From Actinomadura terrae (lineage in GTDB: Bacteria; Actinomycetota; Actinomycetes; Streptosporangiales; Streptosporangiaceae): a stretch of DNA of 64,000 nt. Positions 33,994-44,359 of the stretch are shown here, in pieces. The notes beneath the pieces are model-generated. The model did not search any database. It saw nothing but the letters and a program-made list of their open reading frames with translations, and was not told the origin of the DNA. Within the stretch, counting starts at the first letter, position 1, and each line of letters opens with the position of its first letter. The translations under genes and the position numbers were made by a program. The stretch covers positions 372,001 to 436,000 of the forward strand of contig NZ_JAICDG010000003.1 in NCBI RefSeq assembly GCF_022751215.1, written 5' to 3'.

Positions 33994-34798
33994 TGAACTC
34001 CTCCATCGCCTTCGTGATCAGGTCCCTGGATCGGTGCTCGGGGAGGGCCTTCGCACTGATCCGCCCGAACAGGATCGCGTACTCCGCGACCTCTGTGGGA
34101 GACGATATGAGCCGCCCGCCGCCGAGCGACTCGGTGTAAGCGACCTCCCCGAAGTCGTCACCGGTGACGAGCTTGACGCCACCATCCAGGCCGGGGTATG
34201 CGCCGGTGTCGAAGGTCTGCGGGATCACATGGACGACGACGTTCGGACGTTCCGCCACTTCGAGGACGTGTGCGAGCTGTTCACGCATGATGCGCGGGCT
34301 TCCGACCGGCCAGCGCAACGTCGCCTCGCTCAGTAGCACCATGACGAACGCCCGATCGAGGACGCCCTGTCGTGCCATTCGCTCGACGACGAACGGCTCA
34401 GGGTCGGGCATTCCTCCGCCGGTCAGGAGTGCGCGGGCGTAGTCCTCGATCTGGAGCAGGCCCGAGATCAGGAGCGGGTCGAAGATCCGGATGATGCGCG
34501 CTCGCTGCTCGAAGGTCGAGAGCCGCGCGAGCCACTGCGGATCGTGACCAATGCTGGCGTAGCGGACCAGAAGGGAGAAGACCCCACCGGTCTCCCATGC
34601 CTTGTCGAGGAGGGCCGCGCGCTTTCCGTCCAGGCGCTCGACGCCGTTCTCGATGCGCGAAACCGTGGCCTTGCTCGCGTTGATGAGTCGGCCTACGGCC
34701 TCGCCGGACAGCCCTCGCTGGGTGCGGCAGAAACGCAAGTAGTAGGCGATGAACGCCCACATGCCGTCCTTGGGATCGGGGGATGGGTTCGTGGCCAT
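33974..34798 (-). CDS. XRE family regulator with DUF5753
   Basis: 274 aa from the ATG at 34798 (MATNPSPDPKDG). Residues about 15-70 are a helix-turn-helix (LRFCRTQRGLSGEAVGRLIN, SKATVSRIENGVERLDGKR). The rest is the DUF5753 ligand-like domain (YASIGHDPQWLARLSTFEQR, IRIFDPLLISGLLQIEDYAR, then VHVIPQTFDTGAYPGLDGG). The gene heads the XRE-DUF397 unit and is divergent from the HATPase-type gene, the arrangement common in actinomycete developmental regulators. Target promoters are unknown. Confidence 0.92.
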   Translation of the reverse strand: MATNPSPDPKDGMWAFIAYYLRFCRTQRGLSGEAVGRLINASKATVSRIENGVERLDGKRAALLDKAWETGGVFSLLVRYASIGHDPQWLARLSTFEQRARIIRIFDPLLISGLLQIEDYARALLTGGGMPDPEPFVVERMARQGVLDRAFVMVLLSEATLRWPVGSPRIMREQLAHVLEVAERPNVVVHVIPQTFDTGAYPGLDGGVKLVTGDDFGEVAYTESLGGGRLISSPTEVAEYAILFGRISAKALPEHRSRDLITKAMEEFSGDEVA

Positions 34799-34918
34799 GG
34801 GCGGGGGCCCTCGCTTCTCGTGTTGTTCCGAGTGCGCTGCGTACACATGTCAAGGTAGCCGCCCTCCGTGACTCTGTGTGTTGTTTCACTCACATTCCCT
34901 CTCACTCGAGGTCGTGTC

Positions 34919-35308
34919 ATGGGCGCAACGCTCGCTCCGGAGATTCCGACGCTTGTGCTTGATCCGAATGACCGGGCGCCCCGGATGGCGCGGCGGTTTG
35001 TGGGGGCGCGGTTCGCGGAGTGGGGGATAGCAGACGACCACGTGGGACGGCTGGTGGTGTCCGAACTGGTGACCAACAGCCTGTTGCACGGGTCCGGGCC
35101 GATCGTCGTGCGGGTGTACCGGGACGAGCGGAAGAGGCAGCCGGTGATCGAGGTCTGGGACGGCGGAGAAGGGCGTCCGGTCGTCCGGCCCGAGGAGCGG
35201 GGGGCGGAGGCGGGGCGCGGATTGGCGCTGATGGCGGAGATGGTGCGGGCGTGGGGCGTCCGGCCGCTGAACGAGGGAGGCAAGATCGTATGGGCCGCGC
35301 TGTACTGA
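34919..35308 (+). CDS. ATP-binding protein of the anti-sigma/SpoIIAB type
   Basis: 129 aa from the ATG at 34919 (GAGG seven bases before). HATPase_c_2 fold: LVVSELVTNSLLHGSGP (N box), VIEVWDGGEGRPV (G1-type DxGxG changed to DGGEG), then GRGLALMAEMVRAWGV (G2). Such small regulators act as anti-sigma factors or serine kinases of STAS proteins. It pairs divergently with the XRE gene and overlaps the next gene by 19 bases. Whether it uses the local broken RsbV is not supported: they are 7 kb apart. Confidence 0.88.
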   Translation: MGATLAPEIPTLVLDPNDRAPRMARRFVGARFAEWGIADDHVGRLVVSELVTNSLLHGSGPIVVRVYRDERKRQPVIEVWDGGEGRPVVRPEERGAEAGRGLALMAEMVRAWGVRPLNEGGKIVWAALY

Positions 35309-35706
35309 CGCGGGCACGGTGGAGGCGCTGGAAGAAGCGCGTGCGGCGGGTCGTCCGGGCGCGCTGGTTGGCCTGGCGGACCGAGGGGCAGCGCGAGACC
35401 GCTATCCGGTACCTGGACATGCTCGCGGACGCGTTGGAGGCGCGCGGGTGGCGGTGCGCGCGGACGTACCGGCCGGAGGTGATCGTGGTCCGGACGCCGT
35501 TGCTGCGGGTGTACGACGACGAGGGCGTTCCGACGATGCTGTCCGTCCTGGCCGTGCCGGGCGGACGGTGGGGCGTGTGCGAGGCGCCCCGGGGGCGGAG
35601 TGGGTTCCTGTGCCACTGCGGCGGGGACGGCGGGGAGATGGCGCGGATGGTGGAGTGGTTCCTGAGGGACCGGATGGTGCGGCGGCAGGCCGAGGCCCGG
35701 CGGTGA
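35290..35706 (+). CDS. Uncharacterised small protein after the HATPase gene
   Basis: 138 aa from an ATG that overlaps the end of the HATPase gene by 19 bases. The N-terminus is very basic (RWRRWKKRVRRVVRARW), then RYLDMLADALEARGWRCART and a beta-rich region (VRTPLLRVYDDEGVPTMLSV) with a late CHCGGDGGEMARMVEWF. I do not recognise it. The overlap supports co-translation with the HATPase gene; shared role is plausible but unproven. Confidence 0.65.
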   Translation: MGRAVLTRARWRRWKKRVRRVVRARWLAWRTEGQRETAIRYLDMLADALEARGWRCARTYRPEVIVVRTPLLRVYDDEGVPTMLSVLAVPGGRWGVCEAPRGRSGFLCHCGGDGGEMARMVEWFLRDRMVRRQAEARR

Positions 35707-35714
35707 GGGGGGGC

Positions 35715-35761
35715 AGGTAGCTTGATGTCGAGATAAAATGAAGGTAGCTTGACATCAAGAG
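35715..35761. promoter_or_regulatory. Tandem dyad element upstream of aconitase
   Basis: Two 20-bp direct repeats, AGGTAGCTTGATGTCGAGAT (35715-35734) and AGGTAGCTTGACATCAAGAG (35742-35761), 27 bases apart. Each has an internal dyad CTTGA-N2-TC(A/G)AG. They lie about 190 bases before the acnA start in an AT-rich pocket, so they are candidate operator sites, perhaps for the acnA regulator or another nearby promoter. The binding protein is not identified. Confidence 0.55.
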
Positions 35762-35947
35762 AAATCCTGTCGAAGTTAGGGGGCCCTGATTCTCGGCCGG
35801 GCGCCTGACTAGGGCAGGATCAGGAGAGAGATGAGCATTCGTCCCGTCGCCGAGTGAGCGCGCGCGGACGGTCATGAGAATCGAGTTGAGCAGCGCCGCG
35901 CAGCCATGTTTCGGACCGAGCGCGCGGCGAAGACGGAGGAGGAGTCC

Positions 35948-38713
<2,766 letters not shown>

Positions 38714-38724
38714 GCGCAAAAGCT

Positions 38725-38756
38725 GACGGGCCGCCCTTCCGCATGAGGGCGGCCCG
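38725..38756. terminator. Bidirectional terminator between acnA and SDR gene
   Basis: An 11-bp perfect stem, ACGGGCCGCCC (38725-38735) and GGGCGGCCCGT (38746-38756), with a 10-base loop, 11 bases past the acnA stop and 14 bases before the SDR stop. It serves the two convergent genes. Confidence 0.85.
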
Positions 38757-38770
38757 TTCTCGTTGCCGCG

Positions 38771-39490
38771 TCAGCGGCCGGCGGGCAGGGTCAGGCCGCC
38801 GTTGCACTCGATGACCTGGCCGGTGATGAAGCCGTTGGTCGCGGCGAGGACCACCGCTTCGGCGACCTCTTCCGGACGGCCCACGCGTCCGACCGGCAGC
38901 GCCGCCGCGTGCTCGGCGAACACGGCCCTGCGCTGCGCCTCGGGGAGCGCGTCCCACCAGGGCGTCTCGATGACGCCGGGGGAGACCGCGTTCACCCGGC
39001 GGGGCGCGAGCTCGATCGCCAGCGGCCGGACCATCGCCTCCAGCGCGCCGTTGATCGCCGCGAGCCCGGCCGTTCCGGGCAGCGCCGCGCGCGCCGACGA
39101 GGCCGTGATGAACGTGACCGAACCGCCCTCGGCGAGGTGCGGCAGCGCCGCCTGCACCAGCCGCAGGTGCAGCCAGAACTTGGCCTCGAAACCGTTGCGC
39201 AGGTCGCCGAGGTCAAGCGTGGCGAAGGCGCCCGCGCCCGCCGCGCCGCTCAACGCCAAGACCAGGTGGTCATAGGACGCGTCGGCGGCGAAGAAGTCCG
39301 CGACCTCCTGGGCGGACGCGGCGTCCATGCGCCGCGCTGTCACGTTCCCGCCCGAGTTCGCGGCGGTCTTGGCGAGGCGCTCCTCGCTCCGTCCGGTGAT
39401 CACCACGTCGGCGCCGCGTCCGGCGAACAGGGCCGCCGTCGCCGCGCCGATGCCCGAGCTTCCGCCGCACACCAGAACCCGCTCTGCCAT
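38771..39490 (-). CDS. SDR family oxidoreductase lacking the usual catalytic Tyr/Lys
   Basis: 239 aa. The nucleotide-binding VLVCGGSSGIGAATAALF and the C-terminal PRRVNAVSPGVIETPWW, EVAEAVVLAATNGFITGQVI and ECNGGL match short-chain dehydrogenases. The catalytic block reads FITASSARAALPGTAGLAAINGALEAM: the Ser is present, but the YxxxK pair aligns with LxxxN. This suggests altered or no dehydrogenase activity, though an alternative placement of the tyrosine cannot be excluded. The gene is divergent from a TetR gene with two clear operators between them, so it is almost certainly TetR-controlled. Confidence 0.87.
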   Translation of the reverse strand: MAERVLVCGGSSGIGAATAALFAGRGADVVITGRSEERLAKTAANSGGNVTARRMDAASAQEVADFFAADASYDHLVLALSGAAGAGAFATLDLGDLRNGFEAKFWLHLRLVQAALPHLAEGGSVTFITASSARAALPGTAGLAAINGALEAMVRPLAIELAPRRVNAVSPGVIETPWWDALPEAQRRAVFAEHAAALPVGRVGRPEEVAEAVVLAATNGFITGQVIECNGGLTLPAGR

Positions 39491-39504
39491 GTCCGCTCCT
39501 TTAT

Positions 39505-39550
39505 CGAGACTAATCGTCTCGACAAGTATTCATCGAGACTCACGGTCTCG
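39505..39550. promoter_or_regulatory. Two TetR-type operators between SDR and TetR genes
   Basis: Two 17-bp palindromes: CGAGACTAATCGTCTCG (39505-39521) and CGAGACTCACGGTCTCG (39534-39550). Each is CGAGAC-N5-GTCTCG, with centres 29 bases apart, in the 83-base gap between the divergent genes. This is a typical TetR dimer site in tandem. Confidence 0.85.
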
Positions 39551-39573
39551 TCAAACCTTGTAGGGTGGCGGCC

Positions 39574-40164
39574 ATGACCGGGGACGCCCGCCGTCCGCAC
39601 ACCGGACGGCGCCGCAACGAGGCCGCGCGCCGCGCGATCCTCGACGTGGCCGTCGACCTGCTCGGACGTCCCGGCGACACGCCCGTGACGATCGACACCA
39701 TCGCCGCCGCCGCCGGGGTGGGCAAGCAGACGATCTACCGCTGGTGGCCGTCCAAGGGGGCGGTGCTGCTGGAGGCGATGGCCGAGCACGCCGGGACCGC
39801 GATACCGGTGCCCGACACCGGCACGCTGCGCGGCGACCTGGAGGCGTTCCTCACCGCGACCTTCCGCGCGGCCGGGGAGCGGCTCACCGCCACCGTCCTG
39901 CGGCACTCGATGGCCGAGGCGCAGCGCGACCAGCACGCCCACGAGCGGATGCGCGCGCTCATCGAGACGCGGCGCCGCGTCCTGCGGGGCATCCTCGAAC
40001 GGGCCCGCGAACGCGGCGAGATCTCAGGCGGCACCGACCTCGACCTCGTGGTCGACCAGGCGTACGGCGTCCTGTGGTACCGCATCCTCATCGGGCACGC
40101 CCCGCTGGACGACGCGCAGGCCGTCGAGCTCGCGCGCGCCCTCGCCGCGCAGGCCGCCGGTTAG
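39574..40164 (+). CDS. TetR family repressor
   Basis: 196 aa from the ATG at 39574 (GTG at 39565 is possible). The N-terminal HTH reads RRAILDVAVDLLGRPGDTPVTIDTIAAAAGVGKQTIYRWWPSKG. The rest is the helical ligand-binding domain with ending GVLWYRILIGHAPLDDAQAVELARAL (TetR_C type 16-like). It is divergent from the SDR gene and controlled, with it, by the two palindromes between. The ligand is unknown. Its stop overlaps the LysE gene end by 4 bases on the opposite strand. Confidence 0.92.
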   Translation: MTGDARRPHTGRRRNEAARRAILDVAVDLLGRPGDTPVTIDTIAAAAGVGKQTIYRWWPSKGAVLLEAMAEHAGTAIPVPDTGTLRGDLEAFLTATFRAAGERLTATVLRHSMAEAQRDQHAHERMRALIETRRRVLRGILERARERGEISGGTDLDLVVDQAYGVLWYRILIGHAPLDDAQAVELARALAAQAAG

Positions 40165-40784
40165 CGTTCGGTGGCGAGGCGCAGGCCGAAGCCGATGAAC
40201 GCGATCCCGGTCACCTGCTGGAGCCGCCGCTTCACCGCCGGACGCGACAGCACCCGCCGCGCGGCACCGGCCGCGCCCACCACGACCGACAGCCACAGCA
40301 GCGACTCGGTGACGTGGATCGCCGCGAACAGCGCGCTCGTCCCGAACACCGGCGCGCCCTGCGGGTAGAACTGCGGCAGCAGGCTCATGTAGAACACGCC
40401 GACCTTCGGGTTCAGCGCGTTCGTGACGAACCCGGTGCGCCACGCGGCGAGCCCGCCGAGCGCCGCGTCGGGGGTCTCCTCCGGGCCCGCCGACCCGCCG
40501 CGGCGCGTCCGCCAGAGCGCCTGCGCGCCGAGCCACAGCAGGTAGCAGGCGCCCGCGACGCGCAGCACGTCGAACGCGATCCGGGACGCGGCGAGCAGCG
40601 CGGTCAGCCCCGCCGCGCTCGCCATCGCCCACGCCAGGCACCCGGACGCGACCCCGGCCGCCGTGAGCAGGCCCGTCCGGCGCCCGCTGGTGACGGTGGT
40701 GCGCACGACGAGCATGGTGTCCAGACCGGGAGTAATCGTGATCAGTGCGGCGACCAGCGCGAAGGCGAGACAGGCGGCAAGCAT
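40161..40784 (-). CDS. LysE/RhtB family exporter
   Basis: 207 aa from the ATG at 40784 (MLAACLAFALVAALITITPG). Six membrane segments with the family motif ITITPGLDTMLVVRTTVTSGRRTGLLTAAGV, FVTNALNPKVGVFYMSLLPQF and a C-terminal KRRLQQVTGIAFIGFGLRLA. Members export amino acids such as lysine, homoserine or threonine; the substrate here cannot be inferred. It lies convergent to the TetR gene and divergent from the TSUP gene, 39 bases apart. Confidence 0.9.
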   Translation of the reverse strand: MLAACLAFALVAALITITPGLDTMLVVRTTVTSGRRTGLLTAAGVASGCLAWAMASAAGLTALLAASRIAFDVLRVAGACYLLWLGAQALWRTRRGGSAGPEETPDAALGGLAAWRTGFVTNALNPKVGVFYMSLLPQFYPQGAPVFGTSALFAAIHVTESLLWLSVVVGAAGAARRVLSRPAVKRRLQQVTGIAFIGFGLRLATER

Positions 40785-40823
40785 GCCGACATCTTGCCAA
40801 AAATCCACGTGAGTCGGTCCGAA

Positions 40824-41564
40824 ATGGCCGGTAACGTCCAGGCGGTGCCGCACTTCGACTTCGTCCTCGTCGCCGGGCTCGCCGCGCTGCTCGGCGCCAT
40901 CGTCCAGGGCAGCGTCGGCCTCGGCGTCGGGCTGGTCGCGACGCCGGTCGTGACGATGCTGTTCCCGTCCGCCATGCCCGGCTCGATCCTGGTCGTCGGC
41001 GCGATCCTGCCGCTCGCGACCCTGTCCCGCGAGATACGGCACGCCGACCTGCGCGGACTCGGCTGGGCATGCGGCGGACGCCTCGCCGGGACGCCGTTCG
41101 GCGTGCTGATCGTCGCCGCCGTCCCCGCCCGCGTCCTCGGCGTCGCGGTCGGCGGCCTCGTCCTCGCCGCGGTCGGCGTCACCACCTGGTCGGCCAAGGT
41201 CCCGCGCAATCCCGCCACGCTCACCGCCGCGGGGGTGGTCGGCGGCGCCACCGGCACCGCGACCGCGATCAGCGGCCCCCCGATCGCGCTGCTCTACCAG
41301 CGCGAGAGCGGCCCCCGCGTCCGCGCGACGCTCGCGGCCTTCTTCGCCCTCGGCGCGCTGCTGTCGCTGGTCATGCTCGCCGCCGCCGGACGCCTCCCGG
41401 CCTCGCAGATCACCGCCGGGCTCGCGCTCACCCCGTTCGTCCTCGTGGGCTTCGTGGCCGCGGGCCCGCTCCGCCGCCACCTCAAGGGCCCCCGCATGCG
41501 CGCCGCGCTGCTGACCGTCATCGCCGCGTCCGCCCTGACCCTGATAACCCGAAGCCTCCTGTGA
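40824..41564 (+). CDS. TSUP family (TauE/SafE) membrane transporter
   Basis: 246 aa from the ATG at 40824; a GTG at 40845 is a good alternative. It has about eight hydrophobic segments: FVLVAGLAALLGAIVQGSVG, LVVGAILPLATLS, and ALLTVIAASALTLITRSLL at the end. The TSUP repeats appear as GAIVQGSVGLGVGLVATPVV and GGATGTATAISGPPIALLYQ, the duplicated G-x-x-x-G-x-x-G and GPP cores. Members carry organosulfur compounds or sulfite/carboxylates. It is monocistronic and divergent from LysE. Confidence 0.88.
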   Translation: MAGNVQAVPHFDFVLVAGLAALLGAIVQGSVGLGVGLVATPVVTMLFPSAMPGSILVVGAILPLATLSREIRHADLRGLGWACGGRLAGTPFGVLIVAAVPARVLGVAVGGLVLAAVGVTTWSAKVPRNPATLTAAGVVGGATGTATAISGPPIALLYQRESGPRVRATLAAFFALGALLSLVMLAAAGRLPASQITAGLALTPFVLVGFVAAGPLRRHLKGPRMRAALLTVIAASALTLITRSLL

Positions 41565-41570
41565 CCCGGG

Positions 41571-42182
41571 TCAGAACTCGGTGAGCGCCTGCGGGTCGAA
41601 CCGGACGGTGAAGGGCTTGTCGGCCTCGGCCTCGGCCTCGACCTCCAGAACCTCCCCGGCGGTGACCACACGCTCAAGCCGGTAGGCCGAGAGATCGTCC
41701 AGGAGGAATACCTGGACTTTGGGAACGGGGGTGTAGTCCACGATCCAGTACTGGGGAATGCCGAGGGCAGCGTACTCCTCCACCTTGCGCACCCTGTCGG
41801 TCCGCTCACTGCCGGTGCCGGGCAGCACCACCTCGACGACCAGGAGTAGTTCGCGGCCGGGGATGAGGATCCAGCTCGGGTCCGCGAAAGAGTCGCGGAT
41901 GACGCGGGTCGGAACGACGAAGACATCGGGTCTGCGGACGCCCGCGGGCGTGCCGATCTGCCAGCTTCCGCCCCCCGCGGTGTAGACGGCTGCCCCCGCC
42001 TCCTTCGTGGCGGCCTCCACGAACTCGTGGACCCTCCGGCACGCGACGTTGTGTGCTGTGCCGTAGGACACCTCGGTCGGCCACCCGTCCTCAAGTTCCA
42101 GGCCTCTGCCTTCGTCCTCTCGGGCGTGCAGGTCTCCTGCTGTATAGGGACCGGAGCCGTCATGGCCTTGGGTGACGTTCAC
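41571..42182 (-). CDS. Uma2 family endonuclease-like protein
   Basis: 203 aa starting at a GTG (MNVTQGHDGSGPYTAGDL). Uma2 (DUF820) proteins have a PD-(D/E)XK nuclease fold; visible are the early ELEDGWPTEVSYGTAHNVAC, the catalytic ADPSWILIPGRELLLVVEVVLPGT with the Asp of RRPDVFVVP and Glu of VVEVV, and RKVEEYAALGIPQYWIVD (Lys then IPQYW). Such proteins are numerous in actinomycetes, roles being unclear. It ends 7 bases past the TSUP stop. Confidence 0.88.
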   Translation of the reverse strand: MNVTQGHDGSGPYTAGDLHAREDEGRGLELEDGWPTEVSYGTAHNVACRRVHEFVEAATKEAGAAVYTAGGGSWQIGTPAGVRRPDVFVVPTRVIRDSFADPSWILIPGRELLLVVEVVLPGTGSERTDRVRKVEEYAALGIPQYWIVDYTPVPKVQVFLLDDLSAYRLERVVTAGEVLEVEAEAEADKPFTVRFDPQALTEF

Positions 42183-42295
42183 TGCGTGCTCCCATCTCCA
42201 GCGTCAGCACGCAGTGTAGTTGGATGCTTACGCGTCGGTGGGCGGTTTGTCGTATCGGAGGCTCGGGGGTGTGCCCGGGCTCGTAGGGTGGGGCG

Positions 42296-42865
42296 GTGCG
42301 TCCTACAAAAGCCGAGCTTGAGGCTGCTCGGGATCTGGTCATTCCGGACGTCCTGCCGCCGGTGGGCGAGGTGTTCCGGGTGCTGTTCTGCGGGATCAAC
42401 CCTGGGCTGTACTCGGGGGCGACCGGGCATCACTTCGCGCGGCCGGGGAACCGGTTCTGGCCCGCGCTGTACCGGTCGGGGTTCACCGACCGGCTGCTGA
42501 GCCCGTCCGAGCAGGGATTGCTGCCCGGGTTCGGGCTCGGCATCACGAACCTCGCGCACCGGACGACCGCCCGCGCGGACGAGTTGACCGAGGAGGAACT
42601 GCGCGAGGGCGGGCGGCGGCTCGCCGAACTCGTCGAGCGGCACCGGCCGAGGTTCCTGGCGGTCGCCGGGGTGACCGCGTACCGGACGGCGTTCGCCCGG
42701 CCGCACACCAAGATCGGGCCGCAGGACGAGGCGTTCGGGCCCGCGCGGCTGTGGGTGCTGCCCAACCCGAGCGGGCTCAACGCGCACTGGACGCTGGAGC
42801 GGATGGCCGGGGAGTTCGCGCGGCTGCGCGAGGCGGCGGAGGCGGCGGGCGCGGCGGAGGCGTGA
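42296..42865 (+). CDS. mug: G/U mismatch-specific DNA glycosylase
   Basis: 189 aa from a GTG at 42296 (MRPTKAELEAARDLVIPD). It removes uracil or thymine opposite G. The Mug/TDG motif 1 is VLFCGINPGLYSGATGHHFARPGNRFWPALY, with the catalytic Asn (GINPG), and motif 2 is VLPNPSGLNAHW. A typical GLGITNLAHRTTARADELT region lies between. The gene converges on the ASCH gene with 3 bases between stops. Confidence 0.95.
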   Translation: MRPTKAELEAARDLVIPDVLPPVGEVFRVLFCGINPGLYSGATGHHFARPGNRFWPALYRSGFTDRLLSPSEQGLLPGFGLGITNLAHRTTARADELTEEELREGGRRLAELVERHRPRFLAVAGVTAYRTAFARPHTKIGPQDEAFGPARLWVLPNPSGLNAHWTLERMAGEFARLREAAEAAGAAEA

Positions 42866-42868
42866 GCG

Positions 42869-43327
42869 TCAGCGGGCCTGGTTCGCGGTGGCCGTCGCCT
42901 TCGCGGCGGTCGCGGCGGCGAACATCGCGTTGACCTCGGTGACCAGGCCGGGTTTCGGCTCCCAGACCCCGGGACGTCCGAGCGCGACGATCGGACGCGG
43001 CAGCGCGCGGACGTTCGCCAGGTGGTAGTGGTGCGCGCCGCGGTCGGCCCAGGGGCCGCAGTCGCAGGGGCCGCCGGGCGCGCCCGCCGAGCAGACGTGC
43101 GCGAGGTCGGCGACGGCGATGACGGCGCCGATCGTGGCCAGCGGGTCGCGGGGGTCCCAGCCGGCGGCCTGGATGAGCGGCGAGTCGCACGCCTTCAGGT
43201 CGACGCGCATCGAGGCGTGCACCAGCAGCGGGCCGCGGTAGGCGGTCGGCAGGCCCTGGTTCGAGACGGTCTTGCCGCCTCGCGCGATCGCGAACGCCCA
43301 GGGTTGCTGAACACTGATCGCCTGCAC
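42869..43327 (-). CDS. ASCH (PUA-like) domain protein
   Basis: 152 aa from a GTG at 43327 with GGAGGTGA 8 bases upstream. The ASCH signature reads AISVQQPWAFAIARGGKTVSNQ, then YRGPLLVHASMRVD, IGAVIAVADLAHVC and HHYHLANVRALPRPI. ASCH/EVE-like domains bind RNA or modified nucleotides and act in transcription or translation control, or as partners of toxins; the target is unknown. The stretch CSAGAPGGPCDCGPW adds three cysteines in a loop. The long upstream frame is rejected because of the strong ribosome-binding site at this start. Confidence 0.88.
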   Translation of the reverse strand: MQAISVQQPWAFAIARGGKTVSNQGLPTAYRGPLLVHASMRVDLKACDSPLIQAAGWDPRDPLATIGAVIAVADLAHVCSAGAPGGPCDCGPWADRGAHHYHLANVRALPRPIVALGRPGVWEPKPGLVTEVNAMFAAATAAKATATANQAR

Positions 43328-43507
43328 GCGGTCACCTCCAGTGCTCGACCGGCCCCGGTGGCGCGGGACGATGCCGTGAGAGTAGGCGCATCCCGGCGAA
43401 TATGCCAACGGAGCGGGCGAGTGTGTATCGACATTGATCAGATATGGGACGCGCGAAATTCTCATGGGGTTGACGCGCTCACCGTGGGTGCCGGGATACA
43501 TGTGACG

Positions 43508-44359
43508 TCAGCCCTTCAGTGCGCCGGCCATGAGTCCGCGCATGAAGAAGCGTCCCAGGAGGAGGTAGACGAGAAGTGTCGGGAGTGAGGCGAGAAGGGC
43601 CGCGGCCATCTGCTGGTTGTACTGGACGGCGACGGCCCCCGAACCCGCGGTGTTGTTCAGCATGACGGTGACCGGCCAGCTGTCGGGCGCGCCGAGGAAC
43701 ACCGCGAACAGGAAGTCGTTCCACATCGAGGTGAACTGCCAGATGATCGTCACCGCGAACGCGGGCGCGGAGACGGGCAGCACGATCGACCAGTAGGTGC
43801 GGAGCATCCCGGCGCCGTCCACCCGGGCGGCCTCGATGAGCTGGTCGGGGATCGTGACGTAGTAGTTGCGGAAGATCAGCGTGCAGATCGGGATGCCGTA
43901 GACGACGTGGGCGAGCACCAGCCCGCGGATCGTGCCGACCAGCTCCAGGTCGGTCAGCAGGCCCGCGAGCGGGATCATGATGGCCTGGTAGGGGATGAAC
44001 ATGCCGAACAGGAACAGCGCGAACACCGCGTCGGCGCCGGGGAAGCGCCACTTCGACAGGACGTAGCCGTTCAGCGAGCCGAGCACCGCCGAGATCAGCG
44101 AGCCGGAGACCGCGATCTTGACGCTGTTCTCCAGGCCGGGGCGCAGCGTGTCCCACGCCGCGCGCCAGCCCGACGTGCTCCAGTGGCCGGGCAGGTTCCA
44201 CGCGCTGCCCGGGTCGGCCTCGTCCAGCGGCTTGAAGCTCGTGACGACCAGGACGTACACCGGCATCAGGAACAGCACGACGAACAGCAGCAGGATCGCG
44301 GGGCGGACGATCCGCAGCGTCCTCCCGGCGGTGGCGGGGGCCCGCACCGGGGCCGTCAT
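43508..44359 (-). CDS. Sugar ABC transporter permease, MalG type
   Basis: 283 aa, six membrane segments starting ILLLFVVLFLMPVYVLVV. The CUT1 EAA loop is EAARVDGAGMLRTYWSIVLP, which contacts the ATPase. Its ATG overlaps the stop of the MalF-type gene (ATGA). With the preceding permease and binding protein it imports a carbohydrate. No ATPase gene is present; streptomycete-like CUT1 systems share the MsiK ATPase, so this is expected and is inferred here. Confidence 0.93.
   Translation of the reverse strand: MTAPVRAPATAGRTLRIVRPAILLLFVVLFLMPVYVLVVTSFKPLDEADPGSAWNLPGHWSTSGWRAAWDTLRPGLENSVKIAVSGSLISAVLGSLNGYVLSKWRFPGADAVFALFLFGMFIPYQAIMIPLAGLLTDLELVGTIRGLVLAHVVYGIPICTLIFRNYYVTIPDQLIEAARVDGAGMLRTYWSIVLPVSAPAFAVTIIWQFTSMWNDFLFAVFLGAPDSWPVTVMLNNTAGSGAVAVQYNQQMAAALLASLPTLLVYLLLGRFFMRGLMAGALKG

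Noticed and set aside
40161..41480. 439-aa minus-strand frame extending LysE
   Set aside because: The extra N-terminus is a shadow of the TSUP gene; LysE starts at 40784 with a normal first membrane helix.
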